From NCBI GenBank assembly GCA_003513005.1, contig DOTD01000005.1, positions 1 through 18,855 on the forward strand: a DNA stretch of 18,855 bases. Reading direction: 5' to 3'. Every line of letters starts with the position of its first letter. The first letter of the stretch is position 1. This DNA is from Desulfotomaculum sp. (GTDB lineage Bacteria > Bacillota > Desulfotomaculia > Desulfotomaculales > Nap2-2B). A program made the position numbers and the translations under genes. Shown in pieces: positions 7,232 to 15,071 of the stretch. The notes under the pieces were generated by a model. The model was not told where the DNA came from. It searched no databases and was given only the letters and a program-made list of their open reading frames with translations.

Positions 7232-8080
7232 TTATTCCCTGTTCTTTAGCTCGTCCTTACGGATTTTCCAGAATTTCGGCTTCCTTTTTTCCAAGAAAGC
7301 CCTCGGGCCTTCTTTAGCTTCCAGGCTGGTGAACCAGTCCGGAAACATCAATCTGGCAAGCTGGCCGTATGAACCCGCCATATAGTCTATTTCCATGTCA
7401 AAAGTTGCCTTCAGCACTTCTATGCACCCCGGGCTGAGGGCTAATATTTCTTCACACCATTTATCGACTTCCCATTCAATTTTTTCTATAGGAACTACCG
7501 TATTGACCAATTTCATTTCAAGCGCTTCCTGTGCAGTATATCTTCGGCAGAGCATATAGATCTCACGTGCTTTTTTAGCCCCGACTACGCTGACCAGATA
7601 AGCCACAACATAGCCGTCCACAGGATTGGCCACACGCGGCCCGCCCTGGGCAAAAACAGCGTTTTCAGCAGCAATTGTAAAGTCACTGAAGTAAGCAAGG
7701 CAGTTGCCCATTCCCATGCAGTATCCCTTGACGGCTGCAATGACGGGTTTTCTCGACATCCTTAGAATTTGGGGGGGCGGATACCTCCAGTAAACCTGGG
7801 TTCTCAGTTCCTTTTCCTCCCATACAACATCCCCACCCGTACAAAACGCCTTATCTCCTGAACCTGTAAGTACTATCACACCAATGGTCGGGTCGTGGTT
7901 CGCCTCATAAAAGGCATGGAACAGCTCATCCATTGTGTCGGCTGTCAACGCGTTCAGCTTTTGCGGACGGTTGATCGTAATCCTGGCCACTCCGCCCTCC
8001 AATTCCTGGTGATACTTTTTTTCATAAATGAGATCTTTAAAGTTGTTACCTTCCACCAGTTCCCAATCAGCCCAGCCCAT
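7232..8080 (-). CDS. MenB/BadI-like crotonase-superfamily enzyme
   Basis: A 282-residue crotonase-fold protein acting on an acyl-CoA. The oxyanion-hole motifs are FCTGGD (79-84) and GYCMGMGN (119-126). The closest remembered relatives are 1,4-dihydroxy-2-naphthoyl-CoA synthase (MenB) and 2-ketocyclohexanecarboxyl-CoA hydrolase (BadI): shared features include KKAREIYMLCRRYTAQEAL (169-187), LVNTVVP, the Asp in VDGY (D155, aligning with the catalytic Asp of FDGGYG in MenB) and the end AFLEKRKPKF. The N-terminal MGWADWELVEGNNF extension is absent from standard MenB. No menaquinone or benzoyl-CoA genes are nearby, so the substrate is open; ring-cleaving or alicyclic acyl-CoA chemistry is plausible. 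ATG 8080 has AGGGGGG about eight bases upstream. TATACT at 8178-8183 could be a -10 box. Confidence 0.75.
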   Translation of the reverse strand: MGWADWELVEGNNFKDLIYEKKYHQELEGGVARITINRPQKLNALTADTMDELFHAFYEANHDPTIGVIVLTGSGDKAFCTGGDVVWEEKELRTQVYWRYPPPQILRMSRKPVIAAVKGYCMGMGNCLAYFSDFTIAAENAVFAQGGPRVANPVDGYVVAYLVSVVGAKKAREIYMLCRRYTAQEALEMKLVNTVVPIEKIEWEVDKWCEEILALSPGCIEVLKATFDMEIDYMAGSYGQLARLMFPDWFTSLEAKEGPRAFLEKRKPKFWKIRKDELKNRE

Positions 8081-8261
8081 ATTCCGGCCCCCCTGTTTTT
8101 AATTTCCGGTTTACGTTCTTCATACCATCCAGTTAACCCACCCGTATTTCAGTTGTAATACAGGCAAGTCGATCTTTAGTATACTTTAATAATTCGTCGG
8201 TAAAGCCTTATTCCCCTCCTCGAACGGAGCTTAAAGCAGTACTACGGCTTATTTGTAACGA

Positions 8262-8298
8262 TAAAAAAAAGACACCGTTGAATTTCTTCAAGGCGTCT
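8262..8298 (-). terminator. terminator of the P-type ATPase gene
   Basis: On the minus strand an imperfect stem (8287-8298 with 8270-8282, TTGAA/TTCAA core, one mismatch and one bulge) leads into eight T residues (8262-8270). It lies ~200 bases beyond the ATPase stop and ahead of the crotonase gene, so it likely separates the two. Confidence 0.75.
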
Positions 8299-8400
8299 AT
8301 ATCTATAAATTCTTCCTGAAAATAGCAACAATGTTTTTTTTAGCACTTCTGAGAATAACAAATATACCCCCTGCAAGGATATAGGAGGCTTGTTTATAAT

Positions 8401-8491
8401 CCCTTTTTAAACCTGAGCTATGTATCATCTATGCCTTTTTCGAATCATCATACAATGAACTGGATGAAGAATGCGGTTGCGGAAGCGGATG
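8401..8491 (+). other. open stretch encoding a Cys-rich peptide, no start seen
   Basis: The 411-base gap 8081-8491 holds the crotonase leader, the terminator at 8262-8298 and little else. One curiosity: the plus-strand frame through 8450-8500 reads NELDEECGCGSGCH, a compact possible metal-binding motif, before running antisense into the ATPase 3' end (stop about 8607). It has no ATG or ribosome binding site, and a stop lies just upstream, so it may be chance or a gene remnant. Confidence 0.15.
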
Positions 8492-11044
8492 TCATTTCTT
8501 ACCTTTCGGGCGGAGGTTATTTGACAATCTGAAGCTTCTTAAAAGCTTTACAATTTCATACCACAAAACTGACACCGCTGCTATACCGACTGCTGCAAAA
8601 AAATGACCGACAGGTAGCGGCGTAAGCTTCAGGAACACATGAAGAGGTGTATATAAGATTAGTAAAAGACCTGTTACAGTACCTATGAAGACAAACCACA
8701 TAACTTTATCTTTGGCCAGACGGATCATCGAATGGACAACAAGATCATAGTTCGAACTATTTACATGGACTAAAAATAAATTTGCTATGATTATCACTGA
8801 GATTCCCATAGTTCTCGCCAGGGCAGCGTTATCGGGGTTTTGCCGCAGTAATACAAAATAAGTAATAAAAGAAGCGGCAAAAATAAACAGCCCTTGTAAA
8901 ATGCTTTTCGTAAATGTTCCGGGAGTAAGGATATTTTCCTGCGGATTTCTTGGTCTGCGTTCCATAATGTTATGTTCTGCAGGCTGGCGTTCCAATACTA
9001 TAGAGCAGGTGGGGTCAATAACAAGCTCCAGAAGCACTACATGTACCGGCAATAATAAAAGGCTTGCCGGGTTTATGCCTAGAAACGGCGCTAGCAGCGC
9101 AGCTAAGGCAATAGGAATGTGAATAGTAAAAACATAACCCACAGCTTTTCTGATATTATCATAAATTCTTCTGCCGTCCTGAATAGTATCTACAATGGTT
9201 GAAAAATTGTCGTCCATCAAAATTAAATCAGCGGCTTCTCTGGATACTTCAGATCCACGTTTACCCATAGCAATTCCAATATCCGCTTTTTTAAGCGCGG
9301 GAGCATCGTTTACTCCATCACCTGTCATGGCCACAATTTCCCCATTCTCCTTAAAAGCCTTCACGATTCGCATTTTATGTTCGGGAATAACTCGGGAAAA
9401 AATACTCACATTAGACACCCGGTCACACAACACTTCATCACTCATTTGGTCCAGTTCGTAACCGGTGATAATTTTATCGTTGTTCGGCATGCCTACCTGC
9501 TTTGCTATGCTGCTTGCCGTGAGCCCGTTATCTCCGGTAACCATGACTACTCTGACTCCCGCTTCATTACATTTCCTGATATCTTCTTTCACAGAATCCC
9601 TGGGGGGATCCGTTAAGCCAACCAGACCCTGAAGTGTTAAACTACAGTCGGTAATTGCAGCGGGAATTTTTGATTCACTGTCCAGCTTCATTGTGCCCAC
9701 AGCAATGACACGTAAGCCATTTTTTTGCATTTCGGCCATTTTCTCTTCTGAGCGACTGCATTCCATCCCTGACATGCTGCAGATTTTTAAAATGCTCTCA
9801 GGGGAGCCTTTAGCCGCGATAATAATCTCGCCATCGTGGTTCCAGACATGCCCCATCATTTTCAATTCATTTGTAAAAGGATATTCTGTAATCAACCTGC
9901 CGCCAAATAAGTGACTTCTGGTGATGCCAAGGTTTTCACAATGCAGCAGCATCGCCTTTTCCATTTGGTCATATGTCTCTTCCTCGCAGGCAAGCCCCAT
10001 TAACTCACAGAAAGCACTGGTATTGCCGTCTATAGCCCAAGTTTCACGTACAGTCATTTGATTCATTGTGATGGTACCTGTCTTGTCAACACAAAGAACG
10101 GATACGGCGCCTAAAGTTTCAACTGAGGGAAGCTTGCGGACTAGAGAATGTTTTTTTGCCAGCCTCCATGCTCCCATAGACAAAAATACCGTCAGAATAA
10201 CAGGGAATTCTTCCGGTATCATGGCCATCGCAAGTGTAATTCCAGCAAGAATGCTTTCAATAATTCTGTCTTTGAATATATGGTCTGGAATATTGAAATA
10301 TGTAATAATACCAACCGATATCAGCAGGACGGCAGCGATTCCCGCAGAGAACTTTACAAGCTGGCGTGTCTGTTTTTGCAAAGGAGTGGGGCTTTCTGCA
10401 GCAGATGCCACATTGGCGCCGATTTTACCATACTCTGTTGCCGCACCAATCTTTTTAACATGAATTATGGCGCTACCCTGAATAACCATTGTTCCTGCAT
10501 AGCAGTAATCTTTACGCCAGTATTCGGCGCTGTTGCCGCTTTTGCTGCCGGAGGCAGTTTTCCAAACACCCTCCGCTTCCCCGGTAAGTAAGGATTCATC
10601 GACACAAAGGTCATTTTCTCTAATAATCTCTCCGTCGGCAGGAATTTTTCCTCCTTCCGAGATAATCATCAAATCACCCGGGACTATATCCGCACTTGAG
10701 ATCATTTGCTCTTTTCCGTTTCTAATTACTTTACTGCGCGGCGCTGTTAAGTCTTTCAGAGCATCTAAGGTTCTGTCGGTCTTCCATTCCTGTATGACAT
10801 CTATACTAATGATGCCAAGAACAAAAAAAAGCATTATTGCGCCGTCACGGGGTTCACCCAAAATAAAATAGATAACTGCCGCTATTATTAAAAGCAGGAA
10901 CATAGGCTCTGAGACAATGTGGAGCACTTTCATGAAAAAGCTTTGTTTTCTCTTATCTGCAAGTTCGTTTTTGCCGAACTGATCCTGCAGCATCTTAGCC
11001 TGCTCATCAGTTAAACCTTGTAATAATATGGTATCTTTCGTCAT
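8492..11044 (-). CDS. P2-type cation-transporting ATPase
   Basis: An 850-residue P-type ATPase in the calcium-pump-like branch. Order: N-terminal cation ATPase domain (LTDEQAKMLQDQFGKNEL), two membrane helices (about 45-63 and 68-84), actuator domain with TGE (154-156), the TM4 ion-site motif PEEFP (277-281), phosphorylation site DKTGT (D320), nucleotide domain, hinge MTGDGVNDAPALKKAD, then about six C-terminal helices. SERCA and PMCA pumps carry PEGLP, and LMCA1 PEALP; here TM4 has two glutamates. TM6 reads ELVIDPTCS where SERCA has NxxTD. Substrate is therefore uncertain: Ca, Mn or a monovalent cation. ATG 11044 has GGAGTGA about nine bases upstream. The gene has its own promoter and a structured leader with an intrinsic terminator, which suggests ligand- or ion-responsive attenuation. 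Single-gene unit, full length. Confidence 0.9.
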   Translation of the reverse strand: MTKDTILLQGLTDEQAKMLQDQFGKNELADKRKQSFFMKVLHIVSEPMFLLLIIAAVIYFILGEPRDGAIMLFFVLGIISIDVIQEWKTDRTLDALKDLTAPRSKVIRNGKEQMISSADIVPGDLMIISEGGKIPADGEIIRENDLCVDESLLTGEAEGVWKTASGSKSGNSAEYWRKDYCYAGTMVIQGSAIIHVKKIGAATEYGKIGANVASAAESPTPLQKQTRQLVKFSAGIAAVLLISVGIITYFNIPDHIFKDRIIESILAGITLAMAMIPEEFPVILTVFLSMGAWRLAKKHSLVRKLPSVETLGAVSVLCVDKTGTITMNQMTVRETWAIDGNTSAFCELMGLACEEETYDQMEKAMLLHCENLGITRSHLFGGRLITEYPFTNELKMMGHVWNHDGEIIIAAKGSPESILKICSMSGMECSRSEEKMAEMQKNGLRVIAVGTMKLDSESKIPAAITDCSLTLQGLVGLTDPPRDSVKEDIRKCNEAGVRVVMVTGDNGLTASSIAKQVGMPNNDKIITGYELDQMSDEVLCDRVSNVSIFSRVIPEHKMRIVKAFKENGEIVAMTGDGVNDAPALKKADIGIAMGKRGSEVSREAADLILMDDNFSTIVDTIQDGRRIYDNIRKAVGYVFTIHIPIALAALLAPFLGINPASLLLLPVHVVLLELVIDPTCSIVLERQPAEHNIMERRPRNPQENILTPGTFTKSILQGLFIFAASFITYFVLLRQNPDNAALARTMGISVIIIANLFLVHVNSSNYDLVVHSMIRLAKDKVMWFVFIGTVTGLLLILYTPLHVFLKLTPLPVGHFFAAVGIAAVSVLWYEIVKLLRSFRLSNNLRPKGKK

Positions 11045-11076
11045 AACTCAGTCACTCCGGTAATTTTTAAGCTTCA

Positions 11077-11125
11077 CAAAAAAAGTATCTTAAGATGGCA
11101 GCTTTGAAAGAAACCACTTTTTTTG
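11077..11125 (-). repeat. perfect inverted repeat in the ATPase mRNA leader
   Basis: CAAAAAAAGT (11077-11086) and ACTTTTTTTG (11116-11125) are perfect 10-bp complements 29 bases apart, with a small ATCTTAAGAT palindrome inside. On the minus strand it lies between the leader terminator and the start codon, so it could fold as a second, AU-rich stem 30 bases before the ribosome binding site. Confidence 0.5.
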
Positions 11126-11141
11126 TTGGAAGTAAATACAG

Positions 11142-11184
11142 AAAAACCTGCGGCAACTATTCATAGTCCCGCAGGTTTGTTTTT
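11142..11184 (-). terminator. strong terminator hairpin in the ATPase leader
   Basis: AAACCTGCGG (11144-11153) pairs perfectly with CCGCAGGTTT (11169-11178), and the interior adds ACTA-TGAA-TAGT, giving about 14 bp. T-runs exist on both exits, so it can work in both directions. On the minus strand it lies ~100 bases ahead of the ATPase start and downstream of a promoter, consistent with an attenuator. It would also stop readthrough from the RACo operon. Confidence 0.8.
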
Positions 11185-11244
11185 ACCTGCTGCCGGTAAA
11201 CCGGCCCAGCCCCATACACCCTCAAGGTGTATCGCCTGCTCTAT
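11185..11244 (-). ncRNA. candidate riboswitch-like leader element, class unknown
   Basis: The predicted ATPase transcript (start near 11244) begins with two compact hairpins on the minus strand: ATACACC/GGTGTAT (arms 11226-11232 and 11214-11220, 5-base loop), then GCTG-GG-CCGG/CCGGCAGC (11189-11210, TTTA loop, GG bulge). Next comes GCAGGT (11185-11190), which can pair with the ACCTGC that forms the 5' arm of the terminator. That gives mutually exclusive terminator and anti-terminator folds. It does not match the yybP-ykoY, M-box, NiCo, fluoride, cobalamin or T-box signatures I can recall. Folding was judged by eye only. Confidence 0.45.
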
Positions 11245-11250
11245 TTAAAT

Positions 11251-11280
11251 ATTTTATGCTATCCATAGGAATAATGTCAA
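11251..11280 (-). promoter_or_regulatory. sigma-A-like promoter of the P-type ATPase
   Basis: On the minus strand a perfect TTGACA (-35, 11275-11280) and TAAAAT (-10, 11251-11256) are separated by 18 bases. Transcription would start near 11244, giving a ~200-base leader before ATG 11044. Confidence 0.7.
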
Positions 11281-11329
11281 GGGAAAAGAGCTCAAGGGTT
11301 CATAGAAAACGCCCGGCGCTTCATTGTCT

Positions 11330-11431
11330 TTACCATAAATATGGTCTCACAGGATAAACACCGAAACTTCTTACAGCATCCATCAGCGCCTGAATGTTTT
11401 CAACCGGGGAGTTAATTGGAATTTGAATAAA
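11330..11431 (-). pseudogene. 3' remnant of a UroD-family methyltransferase gene
   Basis: The minus strand encodes IPINSPVENIQALMDAVRSF, then GVYPVRPYLW and a TAA stop (11330-11332). This aligns with the C-terminus of the UroD-family protein at 15072-16148 (IPIGTPPENIIALMDAARIY, then GRMP), and the DNA shares the run CAGCATCCATCAGCGC (plus-strand sense) with position 15118 onward. The frame hits a stop about four codons before the aligned part, and nothing upstream resembles the rest of the gene. It is therefore the tail of a lost third methyltransferase gene or of a duplication. The remaining bases 11432-11521 show no other feature. Confidence 0.7.
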
Positions 11432-11521
11432 TACGCGAATTTCTACTTAAGCAGGTTGTTTATCATACACCATGTCAACAAAGAGACCGGTAAGTTACCT
11501 TGGAAGTTCTTATTACTTTCT

Positions 11522-13354
11522 TTAAAAGCAGGCAAATGACATGTTCTCAACAAATAGTTTTTCGAAATTGCTATCTCTGGAAAGCTCAAAGTAATCAACC
11601 TTGCAGTTTAGTTCTTCCGTCCGCCGGCGTATATTGCATGACAATAAAGCCATCACAGCTCCGGCTTTGGAAGAATTGCCCGCAAGGCAGATCCTGTCCA
11701 GCCATAAATCAGGAAAAAATCCGAGGCGCACCAAATACCGGGGGTGTATATAATTTCCGAAAGCCCCGGCTAAAAATACTTTTTCTATATCTTCCTCTCT
11801 CAGTCCAGACCGTGATAATAACGTCTTGACGCCGGTAACTATGGCTCCCTTGGCCAGCTGCACCTGACGTATGTCTGCCTGACTAATATACAAGCCGGAT
11901 CCGACACCTATACCAGGAGGTACCAGCCAAAACCTTTTTTCCTTTTTGGAATGATCGATAAGCGCAGCCAGAAACGAACCGGGATGCGCTCTTTCGTATT
12001 CTTCTCTTGCAACCATCCGGCCTGAGGGCAGAATGACACCGGCATCCAGTAATTCGGCCATCAGCGTCAGTAATCCGCTCCCGCATAACCCACGGGGCGG
12101 AAAGTTACCGATAGTGCGAAAATCAACACTATCACGCAAACACACTTCCTCCACAGCGCCTTCCGCCGCTATCATGCCGCAGGAGATGTTCATTCCTTCC
12201 AGAGCAGGCCCGGCGGCTGCTGAACATGCCAGCAGCTTACCGTCTTTGTTAAGAACGATTTCTCCGTTTGTACCGATATCTAAAAAGAGCTCTTTTTTTA
12301 TAGACCTGTCTAACCCTGTGGATATTATCCCGGCTATAATATCGGCCCCGATAAAGCTGGATACGGAGGGCATACAGTACACCTGGGCAAACGTTGATAC
12401 CTCCAGCCCCAGTTCTTTGGCGCCTACCGTCACCCCTTTCCTAAAAACCGTGCGGTAGGGAAACCTCCCCAAAGACCTTGGATTTACACCTAAAAAAAGA
12501 TGCAGCATTACCGTATTGGCGGCAACTGTTATCTCGTATATCTGCAGCGGATTGAGTCCAGCTTTATGACACAACTCCCCAATCAATTCATTTAAACAGG
12601 ACATGATCAAAGTGTTTAATAGTTTCAGAGCCGAAGGGTCGTTTTGAACGCACTCAATCCTTGATAAGACGTCCAAACCATACTTTTTTTGGGGATTCAC
12701 AGCCGAGGCGACGGCAAGTTCTTTTCCATTTTTGAGATCCAAAAGTCCCGCTACAATTGTGGTTGTACCGATATCTACAGCCAAACCGCAGCAATCTCCC
12801 GCCGCGTCGCTGGCGGGTTCAAATCCTAATATCGAACCTTCTTTAATAATCGCTGTCAGACTGTCCTGCCGGTATTCACCTAAAGAAGTGATTGCCTGCA
12901 ACAATGTTTTTTCGCTGATTACAGCGCCAGTTTGTCCGCTGATCTGCTCCAATAACGAATCCTGTCCGCAGTCCCGGAGAATTGTCACTTTCTGCTTTCG
13001 TAGAAAAGGTTCCAATTGAAAAAATGTGCTTATACTGTCCTCCAATACACGCGGCCGCTGTTCGTTCTGCTCCCGGCGCAGAACGACCTTCCCCTTGACA
13101 CTGCAGCGGCATGCCAAACGAATATTGTTTTCAATCTCTTCTGCTGTCAGGCGGGTTAGTTCATCCTCTCCCGGCAAAGAACAATCTCCAGAAATAATCC
13201 GTACCTTGCACTTTCCGCATTTACCTTCTCCTCCGCAGGAACTTTGCGGTTCAAGTTCAGCTTCGCAGAGAAGCTTTAACAGTGAGCAACGGCCTGCGCC
13301 ATTCCATTCTACTGCAAGCTCTTTAAGTAACGGCGGTTTCCCGGCCATAGTCAT
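11522..13354 (-). CDS. RACo-type corrinoid protein reductive activator (ASKHA, DUF4445)
   Basis: A 610-residue protein that reactivates corrinoid methyl carriers by ATP-dependent reduction of inactive Co(II) to Co(I). The N-terminal plant-type [2Fe-2S] domain has cysteines C40, C46, C49 and C82 (C-x5-C-x2-C-x32-C). A linker follows, then a large ASKHA (actin/hsp70-like) ATPase domain with LAVDIGTTTIVAGLLD, LFLDIGTNGEIVL, RGLCGSGLL and VFLAGAFGNYIHP motifs. Family members activate carriers for O-demethylation, methylamine use or the CO dehydrogenase corrinoid protein. The start ATG 13354 overlaps the preceding stop (ATGA), so translation is coupled; a second ATG at 13348 is possible. Last gene of the methyl-transfer operon, which indicates that it serves the corrinoid protein at 14357-15049. 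Full length. Confidence 0.9.
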   Translation of the reverse strand: MTMAGKPPLLKELAVEWNGAGRCSLLKLLCEAELEPQSSCGGEGKCGKCKVRIISGDCSLPGEDELTRLTAEEIENNIRLACRCSVKGKVVLRREQNEQRPRVLEDSISTFFQLEPFLRKQKVTILRDCGQDSLLEQISGQTGAVISEKTLLQAITSLGEYRQDSLTAIIKEGSILGFEPASDAAGDCCGLAVDIGTTTIVAGLLDLKNGKELAVASAVNPQKKYGLDVLSRIECVQNDPSALKLLNTLIMSCLNELIGELCHKAGLNPLQIYEITVAANTVMLHLFLGVNPRSLGRFPYRTVFRKGVTVGAKELGLEVSTFAQVYCMPSVSSFIGADIIAGIISTGLDRSIKKELFLDIGTNGEIVLNKDGKLLACSAAAGPALEGMNISCGMIAAEGAVEEVCLRDSVDFRTIGNFPPRGLCGSGLLTLMAELLDAGVILPSGRMVAREEYERAHPGSFLAALIDHSKKEKRFWLVPPGIGVGSGLYISQADIRQVQLAKGAIVTGVKTLLSRSGLREEDIEKVFLAGAFGNYIHPRYLVRLGFFPDLWLDRICLAGNSSKAGAVMALLSCNIRRRTEELNCKVDYFELSRDSNFEKLFVENMSFACF

Positions 13355-14388
13355 TCTTCCGATCCCCCGGGTGAGAATTCTTTCGCCGCATGGGCCATAG
13401 CCTGCAAATTAGCCAGAGGTGTCAACGGACTGATACCGCAGGCCGGGGACAAAACAGCCGCTCCATGTTTCAGGCAGGCCGCAGCGGCATTTTTGATCCT
13501 ATCGGGTCGGCTCTTTTGAAGCAGGTATGTGCTCACATTTCCTACAACAACTTTGTTCAATAGAGCATTTTTAAGGTCTGAAACGCTTGTTAAAGAATCT
13601 ATACTTATGGCATCCGCCTTCAGCCGGTCAACCTCTTGAAAGATACTCCCAAGACGGCCACAAATATGCACTATAGTTGCCTTGCAGCAGCCTTTAAGTT
13701 CTTCCAGGACACAGTTTAAATAAGGCAAGGCGAACTCAGCGAAACGGCGCGGTCCCAGAATTTCACCCGTGCCGCTGGGATCGGCAATGGTCAGCACTTC
13801 AGCCCCGGCCTGTAGTTGAGCTTTGCCGAAGGCAATTAATCTGCCGGTAATAAACGATAAAAAGCTATGTACTTCTTCAGGCTGTTTTCCCATCGCCTTA
13901 AAGAAGGCCATAGGCTCAACCAGTGAAGTAGCCAAAGTAACCGGACCGGTCAGATTTGCGATAACAGGCAAGCCGTTGTCATCCCTGGCCAACAATGACA
14001 CAGCCTCCGTGACACTTTGCGCCCTTGACGCATCCGACGCTGCTTCCTTGAGGGCAGGCCATTGGTCTACTTCGCGAAGCGGGTAACCTGCCACTCTGGG
14101 CTCAGTCTCCAACGTCCCCATTACTACCCTTGCACCCAGAGACTCCGCTTCCACAGTCAGGCAAAAAGGCACGCCAAGGTTTTCAATACCGGTTAAACGG
14201 GAAACACCCAGGGCCAACTGAGACATTTTCTGCGGATTAACATGGGCATCAGGCCAGGGTGCGCAAACCTGCTTCATAACTTCAACCGTCGCCATATTCA
14301 TCATGCCGCCGGGACAAATAAAAGGCGGTCTGTCCACCCTTTCACCTTTAAGGGCTTTAACCAGCCGCTCTTTCGATGTCATCGTCAA
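13351..14388 (-). CDS. UroD/MtaA-family corrinoid methyltransferase
   Basis: A 345-residue protein of the uroporphyrinogen decarboxylase superfamily, on the MtaA/CmuA side rather than true HemE. It begins with the family opening SKERLVKALKGERVDRPP and carries the zinc/thiol-activating set H241-x-C243 (VHICG) and C317 (SPACGI), spaced 73 residues apart. Such enzymes transfer methyl between a corrinoid protein and a thiol such as coenzyme M; in bacteria the acceptor is often unknown or tetrahydrofolate. The start at ATG 14388 (or 14382) overlaps the corrinoid gene by about 30 bases, and the stop overlaps the RACo start by four bases. The position next to the corrinoid gene suggests a second-step methyltransferase, but which UroD paralogue acts first cannot be read from sequence. 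Confidence 0.85.
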   Translation of the reverse strand: MTMTSKERLVKALKGERVDRPPFICPGGMMNMATVEVMKQVCAPWPDAHVNPQKMSQLALGVSRLTGIENLGVPFCLTVEAESLGARVVMGTLETEPRVAGYPLREVDQWPALKEAASDASRAQSVTEAVSLLARDDNGLPVIANLTGPVTLATSLVEPMAFFKAMGKQPEEVHSFLSFITGRLIAFGKAQLQAGAEVLTIADPSGTGEILGPRRFAEFALPYLNCVLEELKGCCKATIVHICGRLGSIFQEVDRLKADAISIDSLTSVSDLKNALLNKVVVGNVSTYLLQKSRPDRIKNAAAACLKHGAAVLSPACGISPLTPLANLQAMAHAAKEFSPGGSEE

Positions 14389-15049
14389 AAAAAGCCACTC
14401 CTTTTTGAGACAACAGCCTTTTGGCCAATCTTACAGCTTTGGTAGCGTTTTCAGCATAGCCATCGGCCCCGATGCGGGCGGCAAATGATTGAGATAAAGG
14501 GCCGCCGCCGACCAGCACTGTAATTTTCTCTCTTAAGCCTTCTTCTTTTAACAGATTTATTACTGTGGACATACCGTCCATTGTGGTGGACATCAGTGTA
14601 GAAAGGCAAATGAGAGCAGCGTCAACTTCTTTGGCCTTGCTTACAAAATCAGCCAAAGGAACATCGCGCCCCAAATCATAAATCTCAAACCCTTCTATAT
14701 CAAGCATCAACTTAACCAGATTCTTGCCGATATCGTGGGTGTCACCCTCCACCACTCCTATAACAACCCTGACTTTGCTCTTTTCATCCGACCGCAGGAC
14801 ATGCGGCGACAGTATGTTCAGGCCGGCGTACATGGCATCGGAGCATAAAAGCAGTTCGGGAACAAAGTATTCTTCTTCCTCGTAAAGGCGTCCTGCTTCA
14901 TTCATTCCCTTGATCAGCCCTTCATTGATAGCCGTAAGAGCTTCTAATTCATTTTCCAGGGCGTCCCCGGCAGCCTTGACGACAAGTTCCTCATCCATAT
15001 CCCTGACTCCATTGGCTAAACGATCCAGTATGTTCTGAGTATCACTCAA
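14357..15049 (-). CDS. corrinoid (B12-binding) methyl carrier protein, MtaC/MtbC-like
   Basis: A protein of about 230 residues with the two-domain layout of MtaC/MtbC/MtmC carriers. An N-terminal helical cap domain contains the family pattern INEGLIKGMNEAGRLYEEEE and YFVPELLLCSDAM. The Rossmann-like B12 domain has the base-off DxHxxG motif GDTHDIGKN, followed by LICLSTLMSTTM and VGGGPLS. The histidine is the lower axial cobalt ligand; the carrier holds the methyl group between two methyltransferases. The frame opens at TTG 15055, but TTG 15049 sits nine bases after GGGGAG and is preferred; no ATG fits. It follows the upstream UroD gene by ~20 bases and overlaps the next gene by ~30. RACo, the last gene, presumably reactivates it. 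Confidence 0.92.
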   Translation of the reverse strand: MSDTQNILDRLANGVRDMDEELVVKAAGDALENELEALTAINEGLIKGMNEAGRLYEEEEYFVPELLLCSDAMYAGLNILSPHVLRSDEKSKVRVVIGVVEGDTHDIGKNLVKLMLDIEGFEIYDLGRDVPLADFVSKAKEVDAALICLSTLMSTTMDGMSTVINLLKEEGLREKITVLVGGGPLSQSFAARIGADGYAENATKAVRLAKRLLSQKGVAFFDDDIERAAG

Positions 15050-15071
15050 AAACAATCACTCCCCTTTTTAT

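Noticed and set aside
11185..11250. Cobalamin riboswitch, given the neighbouring corrinoid operon
   Set aside because: The conserved B12-box and core sequences are not seen, and the element points toward the ATPase, not the corrinoid genes.
11500..11829. Plus-strand open frame over the RACo 3' end
   Set aside because: It is antisense to conserved RACo coding sequence; such shadow frames occur across all large genes here.
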